Under the pieces are notes generated by a model that was given only the letters and a program-made list of their open reading frames with translations, made no database searches and had not been told where the DNA came from. 64,000 nt of DNA from an uncultured Litoreibacter sp. Its GTDB lineage: Bacteria > Pseudomonadota > Alphaproteobacteria > Rhodobacterales > Rhodobacteraceae. Both the position numbers and the translations under genes were made by a program. This document shows positions 39,632 through 47,582 of the stretch, piece by piece (the first letter of the stretch is position 1; each line of letters starts with the position of its first letter). The DNA lies in assembly GCA_947504205.1 (NCBI GenBank), contig CANNGL010000001.1, positions 682,001-746,000 on the forward strand, read 5' to 3'.

Positions 39632-40426
39632 TTATATCAGGAACTTGTCCACGTCGTCCCCGGGCATTGCAGCACTCAGCCCGGAAAAGTCACCATTCGC
39701 CAGAATAGCCGAGCCTGTGTCATGAATTGCACGGTGCGTGACACGCGCTAAAGCTGACCCGAGCGAAATCCTGGCGATGCCAATCGCTGCGAAGTCGGCG
39801 CGGCTATAGTTGGAATAGGGTCCGGCAGCCAACACATTCACAGGCTTGGTGGTGGCCGCCACAATGCGTTTAAGGTCGTCAAACGACTTGGGGATTGGAA
39901 CATATAGCCCATCCGCACCCGCATCATCAAACGCCCTGATACGCCGGATCGCCTCGTCGAGGTCGTAGCCGTTTGTCATCACGCCATCTGCGCGTGCTAC
40001 AAAGAAGAAATCGTTCGGAAGAGCGCGCGCTGCGGATGCGGCAGCTCGGACCCGCTCGACCGCGAGATCGAACTCATATGTCTTTTCAGACGCGCCGATC
40101 GTGTCTTCTATGCAGATGCCTGCCAAGCCTATTTCAGCTGAAAGACGGATAGTTTCTGCACAAGTATCCGGATCAGGACCAAACCCGTCTTCGAAGTCGC
40201 CCGATACCGGTATTTGTACGGCCGAGATCAGGTCCTGCGCATGTGCCAGCGCCTGATCACGGCTGACATGACCCCCGTCCGGCAATCCGAGGGTAAACGC
40301 ATGTGCCGCAGAAGACGTCGCAATCGCCTTGGCCCCCAAGCCTGCGAGCATCTTGGCCGAGCCGATGTCCCAGGCATTGGCGAGTACGAAGGGGTTTCCG
40401 GGCTGATGTAGGTCGCGAAAGGTCAT
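39632..40426 (-). CDS. PEP mutase / isocitrate lyase family protein
   Basis: 264 residues. Hallmarks: 'FVLANAWDIGSAKMLAGLGAKAIATSSAA', 'PVSGDFEDGFG', 'GICIEDTI', 'FFVARADGV' and 'DDAGADGLYVPIPKSFDDLKRI'. These place it in the carboxy-PEP phosphonomutase/oxaloacetate decarboxylase/2-methylisocitrate lyase superfamily; it lacks the KKCGH motif of true isocitrate lyases, and no phosphonate genes are nearby. It overlaps the upstream aminotransferase stop by 4 bases, so the two may act on related keto acids. Confidence 0.8.
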   Translation of the reverse strand: MTFRDLHQPGNPFVLANAWDIGSAKMLAGLGAKAIATSSAAHAFTLGLPDGGHVSRDQALAHAQDLISAVQIPVSGDFEDGFGPDPDTCAETIRLSAEIGLAGICIEDTIGASEKTYEFDLAVERVRAAASAARALPNDFFFVARADGVMTNGYDLDEAIRRIRAFDDAGADGLYVPIPKSFDDLKRIVAATTKPVNVLAAGPYSNYSRADFAAIGIARISLGSALARVTHRAIHDTGSAILANGDFSGLSAAMPGDDVDKFLI

Positions 40427-41595
40427 GGTGCGATTTCCTGTGCAAAGCTGAGCAAGGTGTCCAAGGCCGACGCAAAAGCATCATCCGCAATGGTCATAGC
40501 CACACGAATATGACCTGCTGCGGCTTGGCCAAAACTTTCGCCGGGCATCACAGCAATATGATGTCTGTCGAGTAACTTATTGGCAAATGCCTCACCAGAC
40601 AAACCGGTGCTCCTGATATCAAGCATGACATACATTGCCCCAGAGGCGGGGACGTGGCGTACCAGATTTTGCTGAGCCAGAAGCTCATAGGCGATGTTGC
40701 GGCGGCGACGAAATGGTGCGGCCACCTTCTTCTCCAACTCGGGTCCGTTGGTCAGTGCGAAAAGGGCTGCGTCCTGAATATAGCCTGGAACGCCATAGGT
40801 GGTGTTGGTCGCGAGATTGATGAGATGGCCGATGACCGCCTCCGGACCGACGATCCACCCGACGCGAGAACCGGTCATCGCATGGCTTTTTGACATTGAA
40901 CCGACCACCAGTGTTCGTTCAACCATGTCGGGTAAAGCTCGGGGGCTGATATGCTGGCCTTCCCAAATCTGAGTGTCATAGACTTCGTCAGAGATCAGCC
41001 AAAGATCATGATCAATACAGGCTTGGGCAATCCCTTCAATCGTATCTCGATTATAGACAACGCCTGTTGGGTTGTTGGGGGAGTTGATTAAAAGCGACTT
41101 GGCGCCTTTTGCTGCCGCGTTCAGGTCTGTCCGTTGCGGCTGAAAGTCCTGCTCAGGTCGTGTCAGCACCGCTCGAGGCGTGGCACCGACAGCCCGTAAT
41201 GTACCGGGATAGGTCGCATAATATGGATCGCAATAAAGCGCTATATCCCCTTGATCGCAAACAGCGTGATGGCTGGCAAAGAGCGCCGCCTGCCCACCCG
41301 GGGTAATGAGCACGTTGCCGCGGTGCGTTGGAACGCCGGTCTGGTCCTGCACGCGCGACGCAACGGCATCTCGCAGCCCATCGACACCCGGCACCATCGC
41401 ATAACCCGTATGTCCCGACTTGGCCGCTGCATGCATGGCGTCGAGGATGACCGGATCGGTGCGGATGTCATGTTCACCAATGGTCAGTTCGATGACATCA
41501 ACACCATCGGCAACCATTTGACGGGCGCGATAGAACACGCTCCAGCCATCATCACCGTCGGCGTTCAGCGTAGATATGCGGGTCGAAATATTCAT
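40423..41595 (-). CDS. Class I/II PLP-dependent aminotransferase
   Basis: 390 residues, fold type I. PLP Lys in SMSKSHAMTGSRVGW; 'NSPNNPTGVVYNRDTIEGIAQ', 'LWLISDEVYDTQIW' and the C-terminal 'GHIRVAM' (Arg binding the substrate carboxylate) are all present. Similar to aspartate/arginine:pyruvate-type aminotransferases; the amino donor cannot be fixed from sequence. Cotranslated with the PEP-mutase-family gene (ATGA overlap). Confidence 0.85.
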   Translation of the reverse strand: MNISTRISTLNADGDDGWSVFYRARQMVADGVDVIELTIGEHDIRTDPVILDAMHAAAKSGHTGYAMVPGVDGLRDAVASRVQDQTGVPTHRGNVLITPGGQAALFASHHAVCDQGDIALYCDPYYATYPGTLRAVGATPRAVLTRPEQDFQPQRTDLNAAAKGAKSLLINSPNNPTGVVYNRDTIEGIAQACIDHDLWLISDEVYDTQIWEGQHISPRALPDMVERTLVVGSMSKSHAMTGSRVGWIVGPEAVIGHLINLATNTTYGVPGYIQDAALFALTNGPELEKKVAAPFRRRRNIAYELLAQQNLVRHVPASGAMYVMLDIRSTGLSGEAFANKLLDRHHIAVMPGESFGQAAAGHIRVAMTIADDAFASALDTLLSFAQEIAP

Positions 41596-41661
41596 GTGCG
41601 CAGGGAGCCCGTCAGGCGTTCGTCTGTCAAATCGAAAGTCAGATCGGTAAGAATTTGTGAC

Positions 41662-42012
41662 CTATTCTGGAAGCTCATCCAGCGTTGCCTGAAACTTTTT
41701 GGTCAAGCCTGCGCGTACAATTTTGTAAGATGTCACAATGCGGTCACGTAACTCATCTTCCGGCACTGCATACCAGTCGACCCGAACCCACGAGCGATGG
41801 AAGTAGGGAGCCTTATCCGCGCGCGCCATCTCGATCAGCAACTCTGCATCTTCGATCGAAGGTGTTTTTACAGAGACACCGTCATTCGCCATCCCGATGC
41901 AGGCGAACATCTTGCCACCAACTTTCCAAGCGTCGTGTCCGCCGCCCCACGGATCAGACCAATCCGCACCGGGCAAGGCTTTGCAAATCGTGTTTACTTT
42001 ATCTCGGCTCAT
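41662..42012 (-). CDS. MmcQ/YjbR family protein
   Basis: 116 residues. 'DPWGGGHDAWKVGGKMFACIGM', 'SVKTPSIEDAELLIE', 'FHRSWVRVDWYAVPEDELRDRIVTSYKIVRAGLTKK' match the CyaY-like-fold YjbR family of predicted DNA-binding proteins. Function unknown. Monocistronic, between the aminotransferase operon and soxR. Confidence 0.82.
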   Translation of the reverse strand: MSRDKVNTICKALPGADWSDPWGGGHDAWKVGGKMFACIGMANDGVSVKTPSIEDAELLIEMARADKAPYFHRSWVRVDWYAVPEDELRDRIVTSYKIVRAGLTKKFQATLDELPE

Positions 42013-42039
42013 CTTGCCATGTTGCGCTATTGATCTGCG

Positions 42040-42510
42040 TCAGTCTACTGACACGGGATCGCCGCGCAAATATCGAGGCCCTGTGCCAAATCGTTTTGCC
42101 CGATCTCTGGGGTTGTAGAGCGCACATTTCTTCAAGCTTAAACAACCGCACCCGATGCAGCTGTCCAAACGATCCCGCAAGAGCTCCAACCCGGCAATTC
42201 GCGCGTCGATATCATGCCGAAAGCCACGAGCCATCCGGTTCCACGCGGTGATGTCCGGCGCTGTCCCGGCCGGGAGTTGGGCCAGATGCACACCGATCTC
42301 GGCCAGCGAAAAGCCCAGTTCCTGCGCGATCATCACGAAGCTCAACCGTCTGATGTCGGAGCGTTCAAACCGCCGTTGTCCTCCGGGCGTCCGAGAAGAC
42401 ATTACCAATCCTTCCGACTCGTAGTGCCGGATGGCCGAAACCGACAAGCCCGTGCGCTCGGCCAGTTGACCAATAGACAGTCCTCTTTTTGTTAATGCTC
42501 TGTTTTGCAT
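42040..42510 (-). CDS. soxR: Redox-sensitive MerR-family activator SoxR
   Basis: 156 residues. MerR winged helix at the N-terminus (LSIGQLAERTGLSVSAIRHYESEGL), a dimerisation helix, and the [2Fe-2S] motif C118-x2-C121-x-C123-x5-C129, within one residue of the E. coli SoxR Cys positions. It senses redox-cycling compounds and superoxide and untwists a promoter with a long spacer. There is no soxS; as in most alphaproteobacteria it should act directly on targets, here very likely the divergent glyoxalase-fold gene. Confidence 0.9.
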   Translation of the reverse strand: MQNRALTKRGLSIGQLAERTGLSVSAIRHYESEGLVMSSRTPGGQRRFERSDIRRLSFVMIAQELGFSLAEIGVHLAQLPAGTAPDITAWNRMARGFRHDIDARIAGLELLRDRLDSCIGCGCLSLKKCALYNPRDRAKRFGTGPRYLRGDPVSVD

Positions 42511-42523
42511 GGATTCTCTCCGA

Positions 42524-42554
42524 TTGACCTAAAGCTTACTAGAGGAATTAAAGT
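42524..42554 (+). promoter_or_regulatory. SoxR-type promoter with 19-base spacer
   Basis: TTGACC (42524-42529) and TAAAGT (42549-42554) are separated by 19 bases, the over-long spacing of MerR/SoxR-activated promoters. The spacer is spanned by an imperfect dyad at 42528-42545 (CCTAAAGC ... ACTAGAGG) similar to known SoxR boxes. It lies in the soxR/VOC divergent gap. Confidence 0.58.
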
Positions 42555-42591
42555 GAAAACAGTTTTAAATCAGACAGAAAGGAACAAGAAG

Positions 42592-42975
42592 ATGTCTGAA
42601 CCAAAATTGGAACATGTCAATATCACCGCATCCGATCCAAAGGCGACCGCCAGAATGCTGCGCGAATTGTTTTCGTGGAACGTCAGATGGGAAGGTGAGG
42701 CTAAAGCCGGTGGCTACACGATCCATGTCGGAGGGGTTGATAACTACATCGCGATCTATTCTCCGAAAGTTCAAACCGCGCCTAAGAATAACAATTATGC
42801 CATGACCGGCGGGCTGAACCATGTGGGCGTCGTGGTGGATGATCTCGACGAGACCGAGGAGAGGGTGATTGCCCTTGGCTTCAAGACCGTAAATCACGGC
42901 GATTACGAGCCAGGGCGTCGGTTCTACTTTCACGATGCCGATGACATCGAGTGGGAAGTTATAAGCTACAGTTGA
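42592..42975 (+). CDS. Glyoxalase/VOC-superfamily protein, predicted SoxR target
   Basis: 127 residues. 'LEHVNITASDPKATARMLRELF' and 'GLNHVGVVVDDLDETEERVIALGF' plus 'RRFYFHDADDIEWEVISYS' give the paired beta-alpha-beta-beta-beta units of the VOC fold, with His/Glu positions suited to metal binding. The start at 42592 (MSEPKLEH) follows AGAAAGGAAC; an upstream in-frame ATG at 42505 overlaps soxR and its promoter and is rejected. Divergence from soxR suggests detoxification of, or resistance to, a redox-active compound. Confidence 0.8.
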   Translation: MSEPKLEHVNITASDPKATARMLRELFSWNVRWEGEAKAGGYTIHVGGVDNYIAIYSPKVQTAPKNNNYAMTGGLNHVGVVVDDLDETEERVIALGFKTVNHGDYEPGRRFYFHDADDIEWEVISYS

Positions 42976-42981
42976 TTTCGA

Positions 42982-42999
42982 ATGACGCTCTCGCGTCAT
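42982..42999 (+). terminator. First of two tandem hairpins after the VOC gene
   Basis: ATGACGC (42982-42988) pairs with GCGTCAT (42993-42999), loop TCTC. It begins 7 bases after the stop codon. Confidence 0.5.
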
Positions 43000-43008
43000 C
43001 CGACCGAC

Positions 43009-43052
43009 GCGAGAGGGGCCAGCCCCTCTCGCACTCTCCCCGGGATATTTTG
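43009..43052 (+). repeat. REP-like terminator element of Rhodobacterales type
   Basis: GCGAGAGGGGC (43009-43019) and GCCCCTCTCGC (43022-43032) form an 11-bp perfect stem, followed by a CTCCCCGGGATATTTTGAAA tail. A GC-rich stem plus this tail recurs downstream of genes in Roseobacter-group genomes (from general knowledge). The remaining bases to 43236 hold no gene that I can support. Confidence 0.6.
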
Positions 43053-43236
43053 AAACATGGGAAGGCTTGACCACGGCGCTCATCGGGTCGTATGACAGTT
43101 TCATGACCAAGACATGCATCCTGATTTGCTGCTGCATTACCATCTGACATCTGTCGGCTGGGTCTTTGGTATTTCCTCTTTAAGTTGAACTTGCTAAGCC
43201 CCACCGGGACAGGCTTAACCCTGCGCGCGAGGCTTT

Positions 43237-44733
43237 ATGACCATCCAATTGCACAACACAGCGACCCGTAAAAAGGAGGTATTTCAACCTCTCGATCCGT
43301 CGAATGTGCGGATGTATGTCTGTGGGCCAACGGTCTATGATCGTGCGCATCTGGGCAACGCCCGCCCAGTGCTGGTCTTTGATGTGCTGTTCCGGCTGCT
43401 GCGCCACGTTTATGGCGAAAAATCAGTGACCTACGTGCGAAACTTCACGGATGTGGATGATAAGATCAACGCGACGGCTCTGGCCCGCAAAGAGGCAGGG
43501 GCTGCGGGCAGTCTGGAAGATCTCGTGCGCGAACGCTCTGATGAGACGATCCGTTGGTATCACGAGGATATGGATGCGCTCGGCGCACTGCGCCCCACTC
43601 ACGAACCGCGTGCGACCGAATTCATCTCTCAGATGATTGCCATGATCTCGGAGCTGATGGCGAAGGACCACGCCTATGCCAAAGAAGGCCACGTGCTGTT
43701 CCGTGTTCGGTCTTACAAGGAATACGGCAGACTGTCGGGTCGCTCTGTTGACGACATGATCGCTGGTGCCCGAGTGGAGGTTGCGCCGTTCAAGGAAGAT
43801 CCGATGGATTTTGTGCTATGGAAACCCTCCACTGACGAGCTACCCGGCTGGGACAGCCCATGGGGCCGAGGGCGTCCAGGTTGGCACATCGAATGCTCCG
43901 CCATGGCGTTTGATCTGCTCGGGGATAGCTTCGATATCCATGGCGGCGGCAATGATCTGCAATTTCCGCACCACGAAAACGAGATTGCACAGTCCAAATG
44001 TGCAGGCCACGGGTTCGCGCAAGTCTGGATGCATAATGAGATGTTGCAGGTCGAGGGCAAGAAGATGTCCAAGTCGTTGGGCAATTTCTTCACCGTTCGC
44101 GACTTGCTGGAGCAGGGGGTCCCCGGCGAGGTGATACGCTTTGTGATGCTGTCCACGCATTACAGGAAGCCGATGGACTGGACGGAGAAGAAGCGACAGG
44201 AGGCAACTGAAACACTCCGAAAATTCTCCAGTGCCGCAATTGAGTTCCCTTCGGAAGAGCCAAACGAAGATTTCGTTTTTGAGCTTGGTGAAGATCTAAA
44301 TACTTCTGAAGCGATTACGCTCCTAAACGAGTACTTTGATCGGGATGACCGCGAACAATTGAACGCTTGCGCAAAATTTCTTGGTTTTGATTTGTGGAAA
44401 ATACTGCAGTCTGAATGGGCCCACCCGTTCAAATATTCTAATGATAGTGAGATGGGAAACTTACTAGAAGGCTCGGACTACAATCCTACAGTGGGAGTTA
44501 TTGGTTGGGGACCAATAAGTGATGAACTTAGAGACGCTGCCAGCGCTCTTGTACTTCGTTGGTTATCTCACAGACGCTTGCAAAATTGGAAAGATGCAGA
44601 TGCGCTCAAAGAAGAGGCGGCGCGAGCAGGGGTGGGTCTACGCGCTACAAAGTCGGAAAACGGTATTAATGGCGGTGTTGCGAGTCTGAGTTCTTGGAAG
44701 ATAGATCCCACCCAGTTGGAGGCCCTCAAATGA
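43237..44733 (+). CDS. cysS: Cysteinyl-tRNA synthetase
   Basis: 498 residues, class I synthetase. HIGH-like motif in '[15 protein letters not shown]', zinc ligands in 'CGPTVY', 'WHIECS' and 'HHENE', and KMSKS at about 270. The catalytic two thirds have normal base composition, but from about 44215 to 44700 G+C falls to roughly 44% by hand count (about 62% upstream) and codon choice changes (TTA, AAT, AGT, GAA). The encoded anticodon-binding region is full length and in frame, so this looks like a recombinant 3' third and not decay. GTG/ATG alternatives upstream are not needed. It overlaps cimA by 4 bases. Confidence 0.93.
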   Translation: MTIQLHNTATRKKEVFQPLDPSNVRMYVCGPTVYDRAHLGNARPVLVFDVLFRLLRHVYGEKSVTYVRNFTDVDDKINATALARKEAGAAGSLEDLVRERSDETIRWYHEDMDALGALRPTHEPRATEFISQMIAMISELMAKDHAYAKEGHVLFRVRSYKEYGRLSGRSVDDMIAGARVEVAPFKEDPMDFVLWKPSTDELPGWDSPWGRGRPGWHIECSAMAFDLLGDSFDIHGGGNDLQFPHHENEIAQSKCAGHGFAQVWMHNEMLQVEGKKMSKSLGNFFTVRDLLEQGVPGEVIRFVMLSTHYRKPMDWTEKKRQEATETLRKFSSAAIEFPSEEPNEDFVFELGEDLNTSEAITLLNEYFDRDDREQLNACAKFLGFDLWKILQSEWAHPFKYSNDSEMGNLLEGSDYNPTVGVIGWGPISDELRDAASALVLRWLSHRRLQNWKDADALKEEAARAGVGLRATKSENGINGGVASLSSWKIDPTQLEALK

Positions 44734-46346
44734 CGCGCGAACGTCTCTCTTTGTTCGACACGACGTTGCGCGACGGGCAACAGACCCAAGGGGTGCAATT
44801 TTCGACCTCTGAAAAACTTCGTATTGCCGAGGCGTTGGACCAGCTTGGGGTCGACTATATCGAGGGTGGCTGGCCTGGGGCAAATCCAACCGATAGCGAA
44901 TTCTTCGACAAGACCCCGAAGACCCATGCCACGATGACCGCCTTTGGTATGACAAAACGGGCCGGCCGTTCTGCAGAAAACGATGACGTCCTGGCCGCTG
45001 TGATGAATGCCGGTACGCCCGCAGTCTGTCTGGTCGGCAAGTCGCATGATTTCCACGTGGAAAAAGCGCTTGGGATCAGTCTCAATGAAAATCTCGAAAA
45101 TCTGTCGGCAAGCTTCAAACATCTGACTGCGCAGGGCCGTGAGGCGCTTTATGACGCGGAGCACTTCTTTGACGGCTACAAGTCCAACCCCGAATATGCA
45201 CTGAAGTGTCTGCATGCTGCTTTTGACGCCGGTTGTCGCTGGATTGTACTTTGTGACACCAATGGAGGGACACTGCCGGCCGAGATTGGCAGGATCACCA
45301 AGGCGGTCATTGATAGCGGCATTCCGGGCACCCATGTTGCCATCCATACGCATAACGACACCGAAAATGCGGTGGCGGGTACCTTGGCGGCAATTGACGC
45401 GGGCGCGCGACAAATTCAGGGCACTCTGAACGGGTTGGGCGAGCGATGTGGCAATGCCAATCTGACCTCCCTGATCCCAACTTTGGTTCTTAAGAAGCCA
45501 TATCGCAGCAGGTTCGAGACCGGCATAGACGCGGAAAAACTGCATTTACTGACGCGGGTCTCGCGCATGCTGGATGACATTTTGAATCGAGTGCCCAACA
45601 AACACGCCGCCTATGTCGGCGCATCTGCTTTTGCGCACAAGGCGGGATTGCATGCGTCTGCTATTCTGAAGGATCCCACGACTTATGAACATGTCGATCC
45701 GGATGTGGTTGGAAACGCACGAATTATTCCAATGTCCAATCAGGCCGGGCAATCCAACCTGAAGAAACGTTTGGCTGACGCGGGCATAGAAAATATTGAT
45801 ACCAATGTGTTGCCGCGCATTCTTGAAGTCATCAAGCAGCGTGAAGACGAAGGATATTCCTACGACACAGCCCAGGCATCATTTGAACTGCTGGCCCGGA
45901 AAGAACTGGGGCAGTTGCCAAGCTTCTTCGAGGTAAAACGGTACAAGGTGACCGTCGAGCGCCGCAAGAACAAGTACAACAAGATGATCAGCCTGTCGGA
46001 GGCGGTGGTCGTCGTCAAAGTTGGTGATCGGAAAATGCTTTCGGTATCTGAGTCGCTTGACGAGGTCGGTTCGGATCGGGGTCCGGTCAATGCACTCTCC
46101 AAGGCATTGGCGAAAGACCTTGGGCCCTATTCCGCGATGTTGGAAGATATGCGGCTGGTCGATTTCAAGGTTCGTATCACGCAGGGCGGAACCGAGGCGG
46201 TCACGCGGGTTATCATTGATAGCGAAGACAGCAGTGGGCGGCGTTGGTCGACAGTTGGGGTCAGCCCCAATATCGTAGATGCGTCTTTTGAGGCGTTACT
46301 AGACGCCATCCTTTGGAAACTGGTTCAGGAAGGCGCGACCGCGTGA
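44730..46346 (+). CDS. cimA: (R)-citramalate synthase
   Basis: 538 residues from the ATG overlapping the cysS stop (ATGA), with TTGGAGG upstream. '[18 protein letters not shown]' is the CimA/LeuA-like acyltransferase opening, '[13 protein letters not shown]' gives metal-binding His residues, and the C-terminal LeuA-type regulatory domain ('[21 protein letters not shown]...[14 protein letters not shown]') is complete. It condenses acetyl-CoA and pyruvate to citramalate for threonine-independent isoleucine synthesis; the QGVQFS variant and short active-site loops fit CimA better than LeuA. Confidence 0.9.
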   Translation: MTRERLSLFDTTLRDGQQTQGVQFSTSEKLRIAEALDQLGVDYIEGGWPGANPTDSEFFDKTPKTHATMTAFGMTKRAGRSAENDDVLAAVMNAGTPAVCLVGKSHDFHVEKALGISLNENLENLSASFKHLTAQGREALYDAEHFFDGYKSNPEYALKCLHAAFDAGCRWIVLCDTNGGTLPAEIGRITKAVIDSGIPGTHVAIHTHNDTENAVAGTLAAIDAGARQIQGTLNGLGERCGNANLTSLIPTLVLKKPYRSRFETGIDAEKLHLLTRVSRMLDDILNRVPNKHAAYVGASAFAHKAGLHASAILKDPTTYEHVDPDVVGNARIIPMSNQAGQSNLKKRLADAGIENIDTNVLPRILEVIKQREDEGYSYDTAQASFELLARKELGQLPSFFEVKRYKVTVERRKNKYNKMISLSEAVVVVKVGDRKMLSVSESLDEVGSDRGPVNALSKALAKDLGPYSAMLEDMRLVDFKVRITQGGTEAVTRVIIDSEDSSGRRWSTVGVSPNIVDASFEALLDAILWKLVQEGATA

Positions 46347-47107
46347 GTCTGGATGCCTGTCTGACACTTGTCGAACGGGCTGATCCGGATCGGTTCGCCG
46401 CTATCCGCGCACTGCCGGAAGATGTTCTGGCGAAGCTGCTTCCGATTCTGGCCTTCAATATTGAGGTGAGCCGCGCCCCGTGGGTGACTCAGGAAGCTAT
46501 GATTGCTGAGATGCGCCTGCAGTGGTGGCGCGACGTCCTTGAGGAGATTGCCGAGGGAAAGCCCGTTCGGGCGCACGAGGTCTCATCGCCTTTAGTCGAC
46601 GCGTTGACGCCAGATCTCGCTCGGCAGCTTGATCTGTTGGTCGCAGCGCGCCGGTGGGATATCTACTCTGATCCGTTTGAAAATGTCGGGCATCAGGACG
46701 AATATCTCCGAGACACCGGTGGCGTTCTGATGTGGGTGATGGCTGCAAGCCTTGGAGGGCGTAATCAGGATGCTATCCGGCATTTCGGTATGGCTGTGGG
46801 GGCTGCCGGGTTTCTCAAAGCCATGCCAGCGCTGCAGGCTGCCGGGAAATCACCGGTTTTGGGCGACTTGAGCGGAAAGCAATCTTTGGCAGACAGGGCG
46901 ATGGCGTGGCTCCATCACGCACAATCCGCCCGCCGTGATATCGACGCGGTCGCAACACCCGCGCTGCTGACTGGATGGTGGGCTCGCCCAATCCTGACCG
47001 GTCATCAAAGCGGTGATCAGCAAACGATAGAACGGGCCACGAACCCCAGCGAGTTCCAGCGGCGCGCGCGCTTGGCAAAGCTTGGCCTTCTGGGCTGGTG
47101 GCGCTAG
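46343..47107 (+). CDS. Squalene/phytoene-synthase-like protein (NDUFAF6-like)
   Basis: 254 residues from a GTG overlapping the cimA stop (GTGA). 'LAFNIEVSRAPWVTQEAMIAEMRLQWWRDVLEEIAEGKP' and 'HQDEYLRDTGGVLMWVMAASLGG' match the squalene/phytoene synthase-like fold, but the Asp-rich prenyl-diphosphate motifs are not preserved. It therefore resembles the NDUFAF6 branch, assembly factors of respiratory complex I in mitochondria, and not a carotenoid enzyme. An ATG at 46313 inside cimA is a less likely start. Confidence 0.75.
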   Translation: MSLDACLTLVERADPDRFAAIRALPEDVLAKLLPILAFNIEVSRAPWVTQEAMIAEMRLQWWRDVLEEIAEGKPVRAHEVSSPLVDALTPDLARQLDLLVAARRWDIYSDPFENVGHQDEYLRDTGGVLMWVMAASLGGRNQDAIRHFGMAVGAAGFLKAMPALQAAGKSPVLGDLSGKQSLADRAMAWLHHAQSARRDIDAVATPALLTGWWARPILTGHQSGDQQTIERATNPSEFQRRARLAKLGLLGWWR

Positions 47108-47165
47108 CTCTGTGGAACAAGAGGGCGCACGCGGCGTTCTCCCAGTCCATTGCAGGAGTTTTCTG

Positions 47166-47582
47166 ATGACATTCGCCGCACTTTATCTGATCGCCTTCGT
47201 TCTTTTTCTTGGGATCGACTACTTGGGTTTGAGCTATATCGTGAAGCCCGTATTTGAACGCGACATCGGACATCTTTTGCTGGATGACTTGCGGATTCTC
47301 CCGGCGTTCGCATTTTATGCGTTTTTCGTGCTCGGTGTGACGTGGTTCGTGTCCTATCCCGGTACGACTGGTGGCAAGAGCCTACTTTGGGTCTTTGCAT
47401 CAGCCGCCTTCATTGGCGCAATGGCCTATGGCACCTATGAGTTCACCAATCTGGCGACACTAAAGGACTGGACGTGGACGATGGTCATGACCGACTTGGC
47501 TTGGGGCACTATTTTGACAGGCACATCTGCCGCGTTGAGTGTGCTGATTGTCCGCTTGTTTCAGGGGGCGGGCACCAGCTGA
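47166..47582 (+). CDS. DUF2177 family membrane protein
   Basis: 138 residues with four membrane helices (about 5-25, 45-63, 72-92, 105-128). 'DYLGLSYIVKPVFERDIGHLL' and 'GAMAYGTYEFTNLATLKDWTWTMVMTDLAWGTIL' are the DUF2177 signature; function unknown. The ATG at 47166 has GCAGGAG 8 bases upstream and is preferred to the frame starting at 47082. Its 3' end overlaps the convergent penicillin-acylase gene by 22 bases. Confidence 0.82.
   Translation: MTFAALYLIAFVLFLGIDYLGLSYIVKPVFERDIGHLLLDDLRILPAFAFYAFFVLGVTWFVSYPGTTGGKSLLWVFASAAFIGAMAYGTYEFTNLATLKDWTWTMVMTDLAWGTILTGTSAALSVLIVRLFQGAGTS

Noticed and set aside
43237-44733. Possible frameshift or decay in cysS because of the composition change
   Set aside because: The frame stays open to a proper stop with a 4-base overlap onto cimA, and the protein has full length; recombination fits better.
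44568-45545. Minus-strand frame of 325 codons opposite the cysS/cimA junction
   Set aside because: Antisense to the well-supported cimA and has no recognisable fold.
46343-47107. Carotenoid or hopanoid synthase call for the squalene/phytoene-synthase-like gene
   Set aside because: Asp-rich diphosphate-binding motifs are not preserved and no carotenoid genes are adjacent; the NDUFAF6-like branch is more likely.
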